Origin: Balaenoptera acutorostrata
Lineage: Eukaryota; Chordata; Mammalia; Artiodactyla; Balaenopteridae
Direction of reading: 5' to 3'
Length of the DNA stretch: 64,000 bases
Assembly (NCBI RefSeq): GCF_949987535.1
Contig: NC_080064.1
Span: forward strand, 133,328,708-133,392,707
The stretch's first letter is position 1; each line of letters opens with the position of its first letter. The notes under the pieces are model-generated. The model did not search any database. It was not told the DNA's origin and saw nothing but the letters and a program-made list of their open reading frames with translations. The translations under genes were made by a program, and so were the position numbers. Below are positions 35,977 through 47,979 of this stretch, piece by piece.

Positions 35977-38000
35977 AAGGTATGTATATCTCAAATTAAT
36001 GAATGTGGAAGTGATTTAAAATGATTTTTTAAATACAAATAAGTATTTTCACAATGTTTTGAAATTTTGAACTGGTCCTGTAGGACTGTAAAGTAGAAAA
36101 ATGATGTCTTCTCTAAAATATATGTTTGACATTCTTCAGCTGAGAAAAGAAGTAATTTCTGGACATTCCATACATGACTACCCGTATGTTGAGCTCAAAA
36201 TCAGGTCATTTAGTTTCTCTTCTATTAAAATTAAATGTCATGATGTAAACACGGTGCAGCATTAACCTTACAAAAGACTTGAAAATACTATTCCTGTGGT
36301 AAAATTAAATAAACCTCTCATTTCAAATGGGTTTCAGAATGTACATTAGCCAGTTTTAAGATCCAGTGACTAACACTGTTATTAATTTGTGTGTTCCAGT
36401 GACAATGTTAGTCATTGCATCTTTGGATGTGTCAAGATACATAAAGCAGCTATAGAATTTTTTTTAAAACCAAATGTGGCAATACCAGTATGTAAGACAA
36501 AGATTTTCATAATATCATATTTTGTATGATTCATCTAATTATTCAGAAGGCTGAACCAGTGCAAATGCCAGGTCATTTTCTACTGTGTAAGTTTTATTTT
36601 TTTAAAATTAGATAATGGAGCAGAACTGGTTGTTTCTTTTATGAATATATTTAATTACAAATGAGATGGTAGCCACTTTAGAAAATGACTAGATTATATA
36701 AGACAATTTCAATTTCATGTGATTCATTGAAGACAAAATGTCTAAAGGTATTTCATACTCAAGTCTTCTGAGGGTCATATATATTGAGTTTTGAAAGTTA
36801 ACACAAACTCAAAAATGCTGGTAAGTGCTGTCATATTTGAAATGAAATTGAAAACTCTATACTTTTATAAATGTCATATGTTGTACAAATATATTTAATA
36901 CATATGTTTGTAATATGTTCCCCCTTGGGGGGAGGGTGACTGTATTTTGGCCCAACTGTGACATTATGCTAGCCCTAGTAAGTAGCTTGAGCCAGAGAAT
37001 ATATAATGAGATAATACTTTTATGGGCTGATATAATTATTTTAATGAGTCTTTAAGACTTAATTAAGCTTCCGAAGATCCCTTCATATATTCCTAAGAAG
37101 TGAGAGTTAAAAGATAGGTCAAAGTATATAACCCTTTAATCAAAAAGGAATGTATTCTCTTGTGGCCATTGTTAAATGAATATATTGTTTCCCTGCATGA
37201 AGTGCTTTAAGTTCATTTTTGTGGTTTTCATAAGAACCCTTGAGGGTCATTATTTTCCTTTCCCAATCCTTTAAGTTTGAATACTTTAATCTCCAGCTAG
37301 GGAAAATTTATTTATTAAAACTGAAATGGGGACTAAGAAATTTAGTCACAGCAAATGAGTCTTTTGATGGAGAAAAATCTGAAGGGAAATTCACCATTAA
37401 TTTTTAGACTAGTCAAGTCATAACTCTTATACCCATGGGAATTCCATTATTGCCCTTTAGGAGTTTTTACCCAGTCCGATAACATGTCTTCATTCAGCAT
37501 TGTTAGTCTTGGTTGCGTTCTTCTTAAATGCCACTCCAATTTTAGTCTTTCTAAATGAACTACTGGCTATATATCCTTTGTGTTACCGTAAAGCACATTT
37601 ATCCCTTTTCTTTCTGAAATGCTGAGCAGATGATGGGTGAGACAGTGAAGTGTCATTCAGTCTTCATGAAGTGGAACAGGTTTTTCTTTTTTCACATCCT
37701 CACTGTGCTCCGCACTAAAAGTGGTGTCCTTCAAGGCCTTACGGTTTCAGAGCTGAAAGGCCAGCCTTGGATTTCAGATCTTCCATGAGATACTTTTCTC
37801 AGGAAAGTGGAGCTAGGGGAGGTGGATTTCTGCTCCCTTGAATGGAATCGTTAATCACAGTGTTTCTAACTAATGCAAAAATAGTTTGAGTTGAAATTAA
37901 ATAATGTTTCCATGGTTATTTTTCTAAATGGCTGAACTGCACAAACCTAATGTCTCAGTCACCCAAAATGAAAAAGTGATTGTTTATTATAGTGTATTTT
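34831..38000. other. Repeat-poor AT-rich block
   Basis: About 3 kb without a recognisable repeat except (TG)15 at 35944-35973. Homeodomain/POU-like words occur, for example ATGCTAAT at 35539-35546 overlapping TAATTA. It is a candidate for conserved non-coding DNA, which sequence from one species cannot show. Confidence 0.45.
35944..35973. repeat. (TG)n microsatellite
   Basis: About 15 uninterrupted GT/TG units. Confidence 0.97.
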
Positions 38001-38145
38001 AGGGACTTTGAAAAATTTATTTTTTAAATTGAAGTATGGTGTACAATATTATATGTTACAGGTATACAATATAGTGATTCACAATTTTTAAAGGTTATAC
38101 TCCATTTATAGTTATTATAAAATATTGGCTGTATTCCTTTAGGGA
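37998..38145 (-). mobile_element. Short L1 3' fragment
   Basis: 'ttttttaaattgaagtatggtgtacaatattatatgttacagg' at about 38020 is an antisense L1 3' end. TTTAGGGA flanks it at 37998-38005 and 38138-38145, a possible decayed target-site duplication. Confidence 0.75.
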
Positions 38146-38224
38146 TGTTTTAGATCAAAGAATTTGGAATTCTTAAAGAACACCAAAATTTGGAGATTTT
38201 CCTGATGTTTGGTAAAAACTAGCT

Positions 38225-38630
38225 CTCTCTCTTAAATTGGAGCATGTTTTTCTACTGCCTCGAGGGCTTTACATATGCTATTCCCTTGCCATAGAATGCT
38301 ATCTTTCACCTCCATTGCCCAATTAATTTTTTGACACTTAAGATTCAGCTTATATACTCCTACCTTGAGGGTGCCAATTCGTGACCCCTCAGCCTGAGTC
38401 TTGATTCTTGTTATATGCTCTTGTAGATCTTTGCAAACATTATTCAAGGCACTTACCACAAGTAGTACTTAGCCATTTTTTTTGTACATGTGATTAGTTT
38501 TAATGTGTCTCCCCCGCTAAACTCTAAAGCTCTGTCTGATTTTCTAACTCCAAACAGTTCCAAGTGCCTAGCAGAGTACTTTGTATATATTGTAGATATT
38601 CAATGCATATGTGTGACTAAAATATAAGAA
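38225..38630 (+). repeat. L2 LINE 3' end
   Basis: Clear L2 order: 'ctgcctcgagggctttacatatgctattcccttgccatagaatg', 'tgtctcccccgctaaactctaaagctc', 'caagtgcctagcagagtactttg', 'tagatattcaatgcatat'. Confidence 0.8.
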
Positions 38631-38904
38631 CAAGTGTAGGGATGGAATACTTTCCCCCCCAAAGTTAATGTGTGCTTTCCTAATTGTAAACTATGCATTT
38701 CTAATGGATAATTTTCTCTAGATCTCTCTATACTCCAGTATGGATTTGTTCTAATCCATGAAAACTACACTTCAAGTGTTTCTGGTGACCTGCTCACTGC
38801 TAAATTCAGTATAGCTTAAATATCATTTTAAGCTTTTAAACTTCAGTGTAGCTTTACACACAGTGAACTGTCAGCAACATCCCTTTTTTAAAAAATTTAG
38901 ATGC

Positions 38905-38970
38905 CTTCTTTTAAAATTGAAGTATAGTTGATTTACAATACTGTGTTAGTTTCAGGTATACAGCAAAGTA
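38905..38970 (-). mobile_element. Very short L1 3' fragment
   Basis: 'aaaattgaagtatagttgatttacaatactgtgttagtttcaggtatacagcaaagta' is the last roughly 60 bp of an L1 in antisense. The flanks 'agcaacatc' and 'atcaacatc' may be a decayed duplication. Confidence 0.8.
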
Positions 38971-40176
38971 TCAACATCAGTTTTAACACTGGCTTCTCTT
39001 GCATGACTGTCTGCACTTGACTTTTTTTCTAGTGACTCTTACATCCACTCATATTAGAAGCTATCTTAGGTCAGATTCTCAGATCTAAGTAAGGGATTGG
39101 GGAGAATAGGATAGAGAGAGGGAAAGGAGTCAAGCAAAGGTATAATTCCAGGCAAAGTCCCCTAGAGACCAGCTTAGTCTTATCCCAAAGGAAACTCTGG
39201 GATACGAGCTATATAAGAGAGGTGGACTTTCATGCTCCTGCACTGGGCAGTCACTGGCTAACAATGGTGGGGGAAATAACTTTCCCAGCACTTTGGCTTT
39301 CTACCCTTGCAGGAAAAACAGCTCTAGTAGCTAGAGGACTGTCTGAGGCGAGTCTCATATGTGGGCACTAGAAGAAAAAGCACACAGAAGCTGGTGAGGC
39401 TGCATAGAAACACCAGAAAAGACTGGAAGGAAGCTGGGAAGAGTGCCAACACTGTCTGCTATAGAGGCTCAACCTGAAACATCATCCCTATCAAGGCAGA
39501 TAACCATTTCTGTGCTCAATTGTGTATTCTATAATTTTGGATCCAACTACCATCTGTTCACAAAAGACATGCAAATCTACTTGTCCTTCCCTGAACATTA
39601 TTGCTTCCAACACAGTTTTTTAATTATAAGCTGGAAGTGCCTAGCAGGTGATCACCAAAAGTGAGAAATGTAGAATAAAAATGAAAAATTAGGAAAATCA
39701 TCAAAAACAATGAACTAAATTAAATGGCCGGACTATGACTCTTGCCTCACCCTTCCCACCTTATTAGATACCTACAAGGCTATCAAGCAATTTGCCTGGC
39801 CTCTGAGGAAAAGCTATTTGACTGGGTCTTGAGAAAGAGACGCTGAGAAATTCAGGAGTAATTAATGGGCATGTGCCTGATTAATTGAATCCCATTAGAG
39901 TTTTATAGTTGGCAAGGAGAAAAGCACACAGACATAATTATGTCATTTGATCAGCAATACAAAACCATCCCAAAGCCTAGGAAATGGAGACCTTACGAGG
40001 AATCTTGCAGGAAAATGTCAAGTGTTGAGATACAGGTAGTCTGTAACTTTCTAAAAAGGTAGTTAATTAGAAAAGAGTGTTGGGAATGGGTGGGAGAGAT
40101 ACAAACAAAGGAATCTGAAACCTTGATAATATTTATCTTGCCTCAGATATCTTAACTACCATCAAATAAAATTATG

Positions 40177-40277
40177 CCAGGATTTTCCTATGGAGTTTAG
40201 GTTGTGGCTTTCATCTGGTGTGAATTGATTGCTACCGGACAGGGGCTTTTATCTCAAATCCAGATTATAAAATATAT
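40177..40277 (+). repeat. Direct repeat, copy A (about 101 bp)
   Basis: Runs from 'ccaggattttcctatggag' to 'cagattataaaatatat'. It differs from copy B at about 9 of 101 positions. The sequences outside the unit do not match. Confidence 0.9.
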
Positions 40278-41193
40278 ACAAAATAAGATTATGTTTTATA
40301 AATTTACATTGATTAAGGCATAAATTGGAAGTAAAGGAGATTCTGAAACTATTTAGAGAACAGTTTTAATGATATCTTTGCAAGGGATTGTTTTTGACAA
40401 ATGTCAAAACAGGTTGAGGCATTTAGATAGGTAGACAGTGATGGAGGGAGGAAAATTCATCAGTGAATGAATCATCAGGGCATTCTGTGGGATGGCATCT
40501 CCTTTACATGAACTAGATACCACAGCAATGGAAAAATCACTTATACATAGTTGCATACTCTTGGATCCTTAAGGCTCTGGGGAGCAAGCTAGCATCTCCC
40601 CATAGCCATAAGGCTCAAATGAGATACATGAACACTATACTTGCTGCATGTGCTGAGTTCCTTCTGTCTTAAGTCCCTGCTGATCTTTTCAGAGTTCTAC
40701 ACCACCAGTGCCAACCCATGGGAAAAGAACAAATATTGACTTTGTCTTCTGCCTTAGGATGACTTCATATCTGCTGGGGCCAAGGTTCATTTATTTGTTA
40801 TCAGCATTCAGAAACTGTCATTTCCTTTTCTACCTGCAAGGCCTAATAATCACTTTTAAAACTCTTGCTTCTTTGTGTATTCATCACACATCCTGCTCTC
40901 AGATGTGGGCCTGAAACCTTGCTGAGAACCTGCTTCCAGTTTTGCTCCCTTGACTTTCACTGTGGAAAAACTTTGAAAGAAGTTGGCCACACCTTTTGAT
41001 GGAAGGACAAGGAACTAGGTAAATTGCTTGACCTTAATAAGCTTTCAGATTTTTTACTGTACTTTCATTCTTGAAGGATAAAAATGTTCTCATAGAATTT
41101 AACGAAGAATCTTACATCATTGAGGTTTTTTTATATTTGTTGTAATCACTTTAGATACTTAGAAAAATGTCTCTGTTGTGGCTGAACGAGTCT

Positions 41194-41294
41194 CCAGGAT
41201 TTTCCTATGGAGTTTCTGTTGTGGCTTTTGTCTAGTGGGAATTGATTGCTACAGGACTGGGGCTTTTATCTCAAATCCAGATTACAAAATATAT
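41194..41294 (+). repeat. Direct repeat, copy B (about 101 bp)
   Basis: Same orientation as copy A, starting 1,017 bp downstream. The family is not recognised. Confidence 0.9.
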
Positions 41295-42699
41295 GTCCAG
41301 CTGGGAAATGGGGGCAGTGCCTAGACAGGGGTGAGGAGTATGAAACATAGAAGGGGGGACTGCTATTCTTGGTTTATCACCTCAATTGGAATGTGAATTC
41401 AATAGGTTTTATTGCCAGCGGTACCAAAAAAAAAAAAGTTTTCACTGACAACAAAAGTCTTAAAACTGTAACTCACGGAGGATTAGCAAAACTATTAATT
41501 CAAGCCGAGTGGTACCTCATAAAAATGAATTTGTTCTGACTTGATCGAGTGGTGTTGGAAGGGCCAAGACTCAGGAGTCCAAACTTGATTATTTTCATAC
41601 AGAATAGGTCCAGATGCCATATATTCCAAGAAAAGTACAAATGTGAGACAAAAATGAGCGTGTGCTCCTCTAGCCCTTTGAAGTTAAAGAAATTACTAAC
41701 CATGTCCACTGTCCCAGGAGCCTAGAGGGATGGTCAAACAAAACACCCACAATTGAGTGCATTTGTCAGAGCTACAAGCAAGTTTGCATGTTTTATGCCA
41801 AAATTTCAAATGCAACATCTCCCATCCTGAACTTCCATGGAAACTCCCTCTCATCAATCTTGGTCCTTCTTTTACTCATACCCTTAAGTTGAAAAAACCT
41901 TTATTTTAGAGGGCAAAGGGCAGAACATTTTTCTCACTTTTTTTATATTTCCCTGGGTGACTAAGTTCTCATTCAACATGGGAGAGAATGTTTATTCCAG
42001 AACTGCCTGTGGTGTGGAATGACTCCAGAATATTCCACCTACGTCTGTGTAAAGGGTTATGCAGTGACCAGCTGGCGAGGGTTGGAAAACAATGAGAGGC
42101 ATGCCACTCAGCCCACGGAGGGTTTGTGAGTAGCTAGGGCTGAGTCCTTCAGTTTCTACTTCTCACCCGAGGTTATCATCAGTCTGGCCTCTGTGCTTGG
42201 AGAAGCCTGCAGCCACTGAGAATGCTCACAAAGAACAATACCTATTTGCTGTTTTTATGACTTTGGTATGAAGTCTAACCAAATCATTTACCTAATGCAG
42301 GCCACCTGTTGGCAGCTCTTGCCTGGGCGTGTACCTATTCAGCTGCATGGTACTTAACTTCATACAAAGATGGGGATTTGCTATGTTATGTTATGAAGGA
42401 GCAGATATGGTTCTGAGCCTCTCAAACAAAACAAAAGTGAACTAATTGATGACTAATGCTTTCTACTTATTTCCTGAGGCACACTCTTTGTTTCTCCACA
42501 CTCTTGCCCTTATATCTTATACTCAATCAATTTATTCATTTTCTTGGCATTGTTTATGCTATTCTTCTTGCTTTCTTAACTGCCCCCTCCCTTAGTTTCT
42601 GTTATATATTAATCTAAATCCAACTTCTCTTCCAAGCTTATCATGCCTCTCTACTTAGTTCGGGGTGATTTGTTTGTGTGTTGATTTAGTTTTGCTGAA

Positions 42700-43990
42700 T
42701 TTTTTTAAATCTTAATTTTAACGTAAACTTTTTAGGCTTTTTCTTTTGGCTTCTGGATTGGATTTTGTTTAGAAAGGCCTGTCCAATAATGAAATTAACT
42801 TTTTATTTTCTTTTGCAAATGGAATGTATTTTGATATAAGGGATGAGGTAGTAATCTAGTTTTGTTTGAGTTTTTGCTTCTGTAAATGGCTGCCTGATTA
42901 TCCCAGCATCATTTATTGCACTTTTCTCTACTGACTCAAGTACCATCCTTATCTGGTGCTGATTTCCCAGGTGGATTTGGGTATGTCTCTAGATTCTCTT
43001 TGCTAGTGCATAGATCTTTCTATCTCTACCAGTGCCAATAATTTTCATCATTCTGGCTTAATTTCATTCTTTTATGTCTTTATCCAACATAATTATTGAG
43101 GACGTACTGTGTAACAGGCATTCTTCTGTGTGTTGGGAATACACCAGTGACCATTTTAATCCCTAGCAGTACTTTTCATCTTTCATTACTTTTGTGGATC
43201 AGAATTCTTCTTGTGGATCACTTTCTTTGCTTGTTTATTGTCATACAAATTTTAAAATCAGTTTACCATGTTAAAGAAAGTCCTCCTGGGATGTTTATTG
43301 GGATTGCTTTGAATTTCTACCTTAATTTAGGGAGAATTGGTATCATTTAAATATTGCATATTCCTGTCCAGAAAATAATTATTTTTCTATTGATTCAAGA
43401 CTTCTATGTTCCTGCATAGAATTTAAAGCTTTGTTTAGATAGGTCCTGCATATTTTTTGTTAAGTTTTTTTCCAGGTATTTATCTCTTTTGTTTTTATCA
43501 TAGATGGTATATTTTCCCCATTATATTTTGTCATTTATTTTTGTTCTGCAAAACTACTGATTGTTGTGAATTATTTAACCAATCACTATGCTGATTTCTC
43601 TTATTGTAAAAGTTTTTATCAATCCTAATATTTTCTAGGTTTACATATCTATCTCTTATTTGCAAAAAAATTATAATTTTACCTCTTCTGTTATGATTTT
43701 TATTTTCTTTCTCTTGCCTAATTACATGAGATTGTAATTCCAGTAGTGATGTTGATAATGGTTATCTTTATTCAGTTTTGGATTATAATGGGAACACTTT
43801 TAGTACCCCGTCATAATGGTGGGTCTTGATTTGAGCTGCAAAACTGTTTTTCACCCAAGAAACTAATCCATTAATTTTTATTTTAAATTTTATTACCACG
43901 AAGTTGATTTAATTATTCTCTTTTGACTATGAATACAGTGGATTATATTCATAGATTTTTTTTTTTGAGTAAAACATTTTTTCCCCCTTC
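42700..43990 (-). mobile_element. Old L1 ORF2 segment (5' half), antisense
   Basis: Antisense L1 ORF2 order: 'cccagcatcatttattgcactttt', 'gggatgtttattgggattgctttgaatttctacc', 'tccaggtatttatctcttttg', 'agtagtgatgttgataatggttatctttattc'. A possible L2 tail lies inside at about 43077-43205. Confidence 0.7.
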
Positions 43991-44155
43991 CACTGTATTT
44001 TAGGTTAAATCATAAGCAAGTGAATTGTGTGGGTGATTGCCACTAATTCTATTTGGGGTTTTTAAAAAACTGAGTCTGGGATATTGGCCAAAGAGTCGAA
44101 TATCTCTCCCTCTTCTTACTTCCTTTGTTTAAATAAGAAATATGTATGTCGTGTG

Positions 44156-44212
44156 TATAGATAGATAGATAGATCTAATAGATATAGATATGTAGATATA
44201 CATATAGATATA
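44156..44212. repeat. GATA/TATAGA-rich microsatellite
   Basis: Interrupted GATA units directly abut the SINE insertion point. The SINE's target-site duplication is made of this repeat. Confidence 0.8.
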
Positions 44213-44545
44213 TTCTTTTTTTTTTTTTTTTAAGAAATTCGCATTCTTTTATTTATTTATTTATTTATGACTGTGTTGGGTCTTCGTTTCTGTGCGAGGG
44301 CTTTCTCTAGTTGTGGCAAGTGGGGACCACTCTTCATCGCGGTGCGCAGGCCTCTCACCATCGCGGCCTCTCTTGTTGCGGAGCACAGGCTCCAGACGCG
44401 CAGGCTCAGTAATTGTGGCTCACGGGCCCAGCCGCTCCGCGGCATGTGGGATCTTCCCAGACCAGGGCTCGAACCCGTGTCCCCCGCATTGGCAGGCAGA
44501 CTCTCAACCACTGCGCCACCAGGGAAGCCCCATAGATATATTCTT
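44204..44545 (-). mobile_element. CHR-type SINE, perfect 14-bp target-site duplication
   Basis: ATAGATATATTCTT flanks it at 44204-44217 and 44532-44545. The body is 44218-44531 with a (TTTA)n tail complement. It is close in sequence to the SINE at 8728-9089 but lacks that copy's 24-bp duplication. Confidence 0.95.
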
Positions 44546-45429
44546 AAAGTAGCAATAAAATAAAAAATTAAAAGTCACAGTTAAAGATGTGCTATAAGCT
44601 TGCTAGTTTAAAATATCCTATTAGAAAGAATTCCACAGGACATCTGGCTCAGATTTGCCTCCTCTATAACTAAAACCCAACAGTTGAGCACAAGTGTTTC
44701 AAATGTTGTGTTTGCCCTCCTTGAGCTTACATCAAAAATAAACTTGGTTTGAATGATTATTCAATAAGTATTAAACAGATCAGCTGACTCTGGCCTTAAA
44801 CCAAGTCACTACAGGTATCAATTACTAAGAATTATTATCTAGTTTCTAAAACCTTGAAAATCTCTTGGAGCTTTACTGAGGTCTAGAAGGCAGTAGCTGA
44901 GAGCATCTATATAGGACATCATACAGCAAACTCCCAACGATATTCTTTGGTCATGTCTTTCTATCTCCCAAGTTTCACTCATGGTGGTTATTAAGAATCA
45001 GTCCTTCTCTCCAAATTCCCTTCTCTACAGTGTCTTCCGAGCAGTACTATTTTCCACTCAGTTCCTCCTTGCTAGTCTGACCCAGCATTCCCTTCATTCT
45101 ACCTTAAGAAAAGCCTGTTTCAGGAAAGGTGAAACTTCCCACCACCCTCGGAAAAGACTGAGCTTCTCAAGAGGGATAGTTCCTGCCATAATTCTAGCAA
45201 ATAAAGCCTTTCATCACTTTAAAATTATACTGCTGCTATCACAGCCACACTTCTACCTCTTAGGTGGGAGTTATCAAAGAGAAAGAAATAGTGTGAACCA
45301 TCAGAGGAAGGAGGAATTTCAGATAAGCAGCTACCCATGCTCCTTCCTTCCTGGGAGCACTAAAAAGTTTTCAGAGGTGACATTTTGAGGAATTATTTAG
45401 GCTACACACTGGGGCAAAGATTTATCTTT
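44546..45429. other. Unassigned spacer
   Basis: The open frame 44981-45388 (135 codons, +) has no domain that I recognise. Confidence 0.4.
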
Positions 45430-45489
45430 AAAATATAGCATTCTACTTTGATCTTTTTTTCTTTTTTCTTTTTCTTTCTTTCCTTTTTT

Positions 45490-45728
45490 TAAAAAATATT
45501 TATTTATTTATTTATTTATTTTGGCTGTGTCAGGTCTTAGTTGCAGCATGCAGGATCTTCTAGTTGTGGCATGTGGGCTTCATAGTTGTGGCATGCAGAC
45601 TTCTTAGTTGCTGCATGCGAACTCTTAATTGTGGCATGCATGTGGAATCTAGTTCCCCAACCAGGGATCAAACCCCGGCCCCCTGCATTGGAGCATGGAG
45701 CCTTACCCACTGGATCACCAGGGAAGTC
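45490..45728 (-). mobile_element. tRNA-derived SINE of a second CHR-like type
   Basis: The head at right is 'ggatcaccagggaagtcc', with the B-box complement 'gggatcaaacccc' near 45664. The body repeats 'agttgtggcatg' type units and the tail complement is (TTTA)n. It differs in body from the other five SINEs. No clear target duplication. Confidence 0.85.
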
Positions 45729-45729
45729 C

Positions 45730-46859
45730 TCATCATTTTTTTTTCAATTCATTGATGAATCTCTTGCAAATCAATGCCACTTTTATGCAAATCAGGATAT
45801 AGTTGTCCTAACTTTGATGCAGAGCCTATTTGGAAATTTCTAGTGGAGTTCTCTGAATTTTAAATAAAACATGTAGTTTTTGAGATCATTTGAACCCTTG
45901 GGCACTTAATTAACTGACTTATTTTCCTATCAGGGATTCATAATTGAAGATAAAAGAAGTTACAGAGAGAGCCAGCTTGGGTTTTTTTGGATCCTGTCAT
46001 ATCCAAGCAAGACCAGAAAAAAAAAAAAAGAGTATTTCTCTCCCAACTCTTCTTCAGATGAAATATTTTTCTACTGCAGAGCAGAAAGGATAACTAAGAT
46101 GGAAAAAAATATGGCTTAATGAAGAGTTGGGCTGGAGGAGGTAAATTTAGTTGAATAATGGAGCTTAGCTCTTCCTTGCTCACTTTAGAGAAGCAATTTC
46201 CTTTCTTACTAGAGCTTGGTTACTAAGAGTTTGGTTACTAGAGTTTGGTTACTAAGAAACAAGACTTCCTAAGGAAGTAGGTCACCTACCCCTTTCCCAT
46301 AAGAGTGACTTCATTATAGGAAAGGCCTTCCATTATGTCATACTGGTGTCATCAGTCAAAGGAATGACAAGAAGTGGTTTATTACTGCAAAACAAAAACT
46401 GAGGTATTAAGAAATGAAGCAGGGGACCTCTGAGTGCAAACTTGTCTGTTCTCCCAGACATTTTGTTTATTTCCCACATGGGGAGCATCTATTTCTGTAG
46501 CTCCATCAAGGATGTGAGAATCAGGTTTTATTCTAAATATTGCTGTTCTAACATTAGCCAGTTAAAAAACAGAATCATAGGAATTGAAAGGACTTCCAGG
46601 GCTTTTTTTCCAGACATTCCCCTATTTCACAGTGGCCTTCCTAAACCCTTCCCCAAGTGTATCCTGTTTGCCCAGACCCTGAGGAAGAACCATCCCACGG
46701 TCTGTTTCAGAGTCCAACATGATCAATGTTGGAAACTACTTCCAAGCCAATCCAAGTGTATTCAGTCCAAGTCTGCATTTTTTCTACTTCAATGTGAGAG
46801 CTAATAAAAATAATCTTAAATCATAAAATCTTAGCAGAAAAAGAGGCCTTCAAATGTCA
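45730..46859. other. Mostly unassigned spacer
   Basis: Contains a triplicated 14-15-bp unit (46212-46255) and a possible ancient SINE piece at about 46560-46630 ('aatcataggaattgaaaggacttccagg'). The open frame 46442-46804 (120 codons) has no recognisable domain. Confidence 0.45.
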
Positions 46860-47017
46860 TCTAGGTTAGTGATTCCCAACCAGAATTATACTCCAGGATG
46901 TTAAAATAATGAATGTCTATCATTGACCCTAAGCATGTAGGAGAAGAAAGTTTTTGTGGGAGAGGGCAAGAAATGATAAAAATTCACCAAGTGGTCAGAG
47001 AATAGACTTCTTTAGAC

Positions 47018-47190
47018 CAGTGGTTCACCTATGCCAGATTGAGTTCTGGTGCCTGGAGAGCTTCACATCAGATCATTTAGGCAGCTTGTGAAGAATCCAG
47101 ATTTCTAGGCTCCCCTCTCCTACCCTAGATCCTAATTCAGTAGGTCTGTATTGCTAAAGTGCTCCCCTGATTTCAGAATCTGTACTAAAC
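47018..47190. repeat. MER5/hAT-Charlie-like DNA transposon fossil
   Basis: Begins 'cagtggttcac' and continues 'catcagatcatttaggcagcttgtgaagaatccagatttctaggc', 'attcagtaggtctg'. The order is typical of the non-autonomous MER5 group. A weaker similar start lies near 46866. Confidence 0.6.
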
Positions 47191-47278
47191 CAACCCCCAC
47201 TACCCTAGCCAGTGTAAGAAGCCTGCCTGCATATCTGGCCCAGCTCTGCTTCAATGCCTCTAGTGATAGAGAGGCTGT

Positions 47279-47300
47279 GGGGAAGCGGGCGGGGAGGGGG
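47279..47300 (+). other. Canonical G-quadruplex motif
   Basis: Four G runs (lengths 4, 3, 4 and 5) separated by loops AAGC, C and A within 22 bp. Confidence 0.85.
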
Positions 47301-47979
47301 CTGTCCATTACCTAATGAAGCAAACAATTTCTTTTCCAAGCAATTTTAATTATTACAAAATTTTCCATGTACTCAGTTGAAATCGACCACTGCTTGACTC
47401 TTATTCATTGGTTTCAGTTCTACGATATAGAACACAGCAAGGAAATGTCAGTCTCTAACAGATTAACTCTTCAAATGTTTGTTAATCAGATGTCATATTT
47501 CCCCTCTCTCTCTCTCGTTTTTTTTTTTTAAACAAACAATAAAACAAATCATGATTCTCTGAAATCCAGGAAAAGGTCCTGGAGCACTCAACCAGGAACT
47601 TTCAGGCCCACACCTTGATCCATACCCCAATTAATTAGCCAACTCATAGTTCATTTTGAATTAAAACTTCCTTGCTCAGAATGCCTTTGTAAAAGTCAGC
47701 CCTGTCCCACTATTACTGTGTAATAAAGATCTTCTAGGAAGTCTCAGATTTATTTCAGGTTATCTTTGAAAACCTTTGCATCACCCCACCTTCCTCTAGA
47801 TCTTTCACCTCACTGCTTTGGGTCTGAGTAGATATTAGAGCCTCAAGAGGTCTTTTGTTCCTGCAGAACCCAGGAGGACCTGAGCTGAGTTACAAGTCCA
47901 GCAGTTGTAGATTTTACCCAGGAATGAAGTGCACATTCCTGTTTTCTATCAATTTTCTTCCTTCTCCCATCTCCTTTGC
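47301..47979. other. Unassigned spacer
   Basis: No recognised repeat except a short CT/T tract at about 47502-47530. Confidence 0.4.

Larger units (their letters stand above)
38971..42699. other. Long region without recognised repeats
   Basis: I see no known repeat or exon. It holds a 101-bp diverged direct repeat (40177-40277 and 41194-41294) and an inverted pair of homeodomain-like words at 39859-39887. Open frames such as 40708-40914 show no recognisable domain. Confidence 0.45.

Noticed and set aside
44981..45388. A 135-codon plus-strand open frame as a candidate exon.
   Set aside because: No recognisable domain, no convincing splice sites or promoter, and a length expected by chance in 64 kb.
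46442..46804. A 120-codon plus-strand open frame.
   Set aside because: No domain seen; part overlaps a possible ancient SINE piece.
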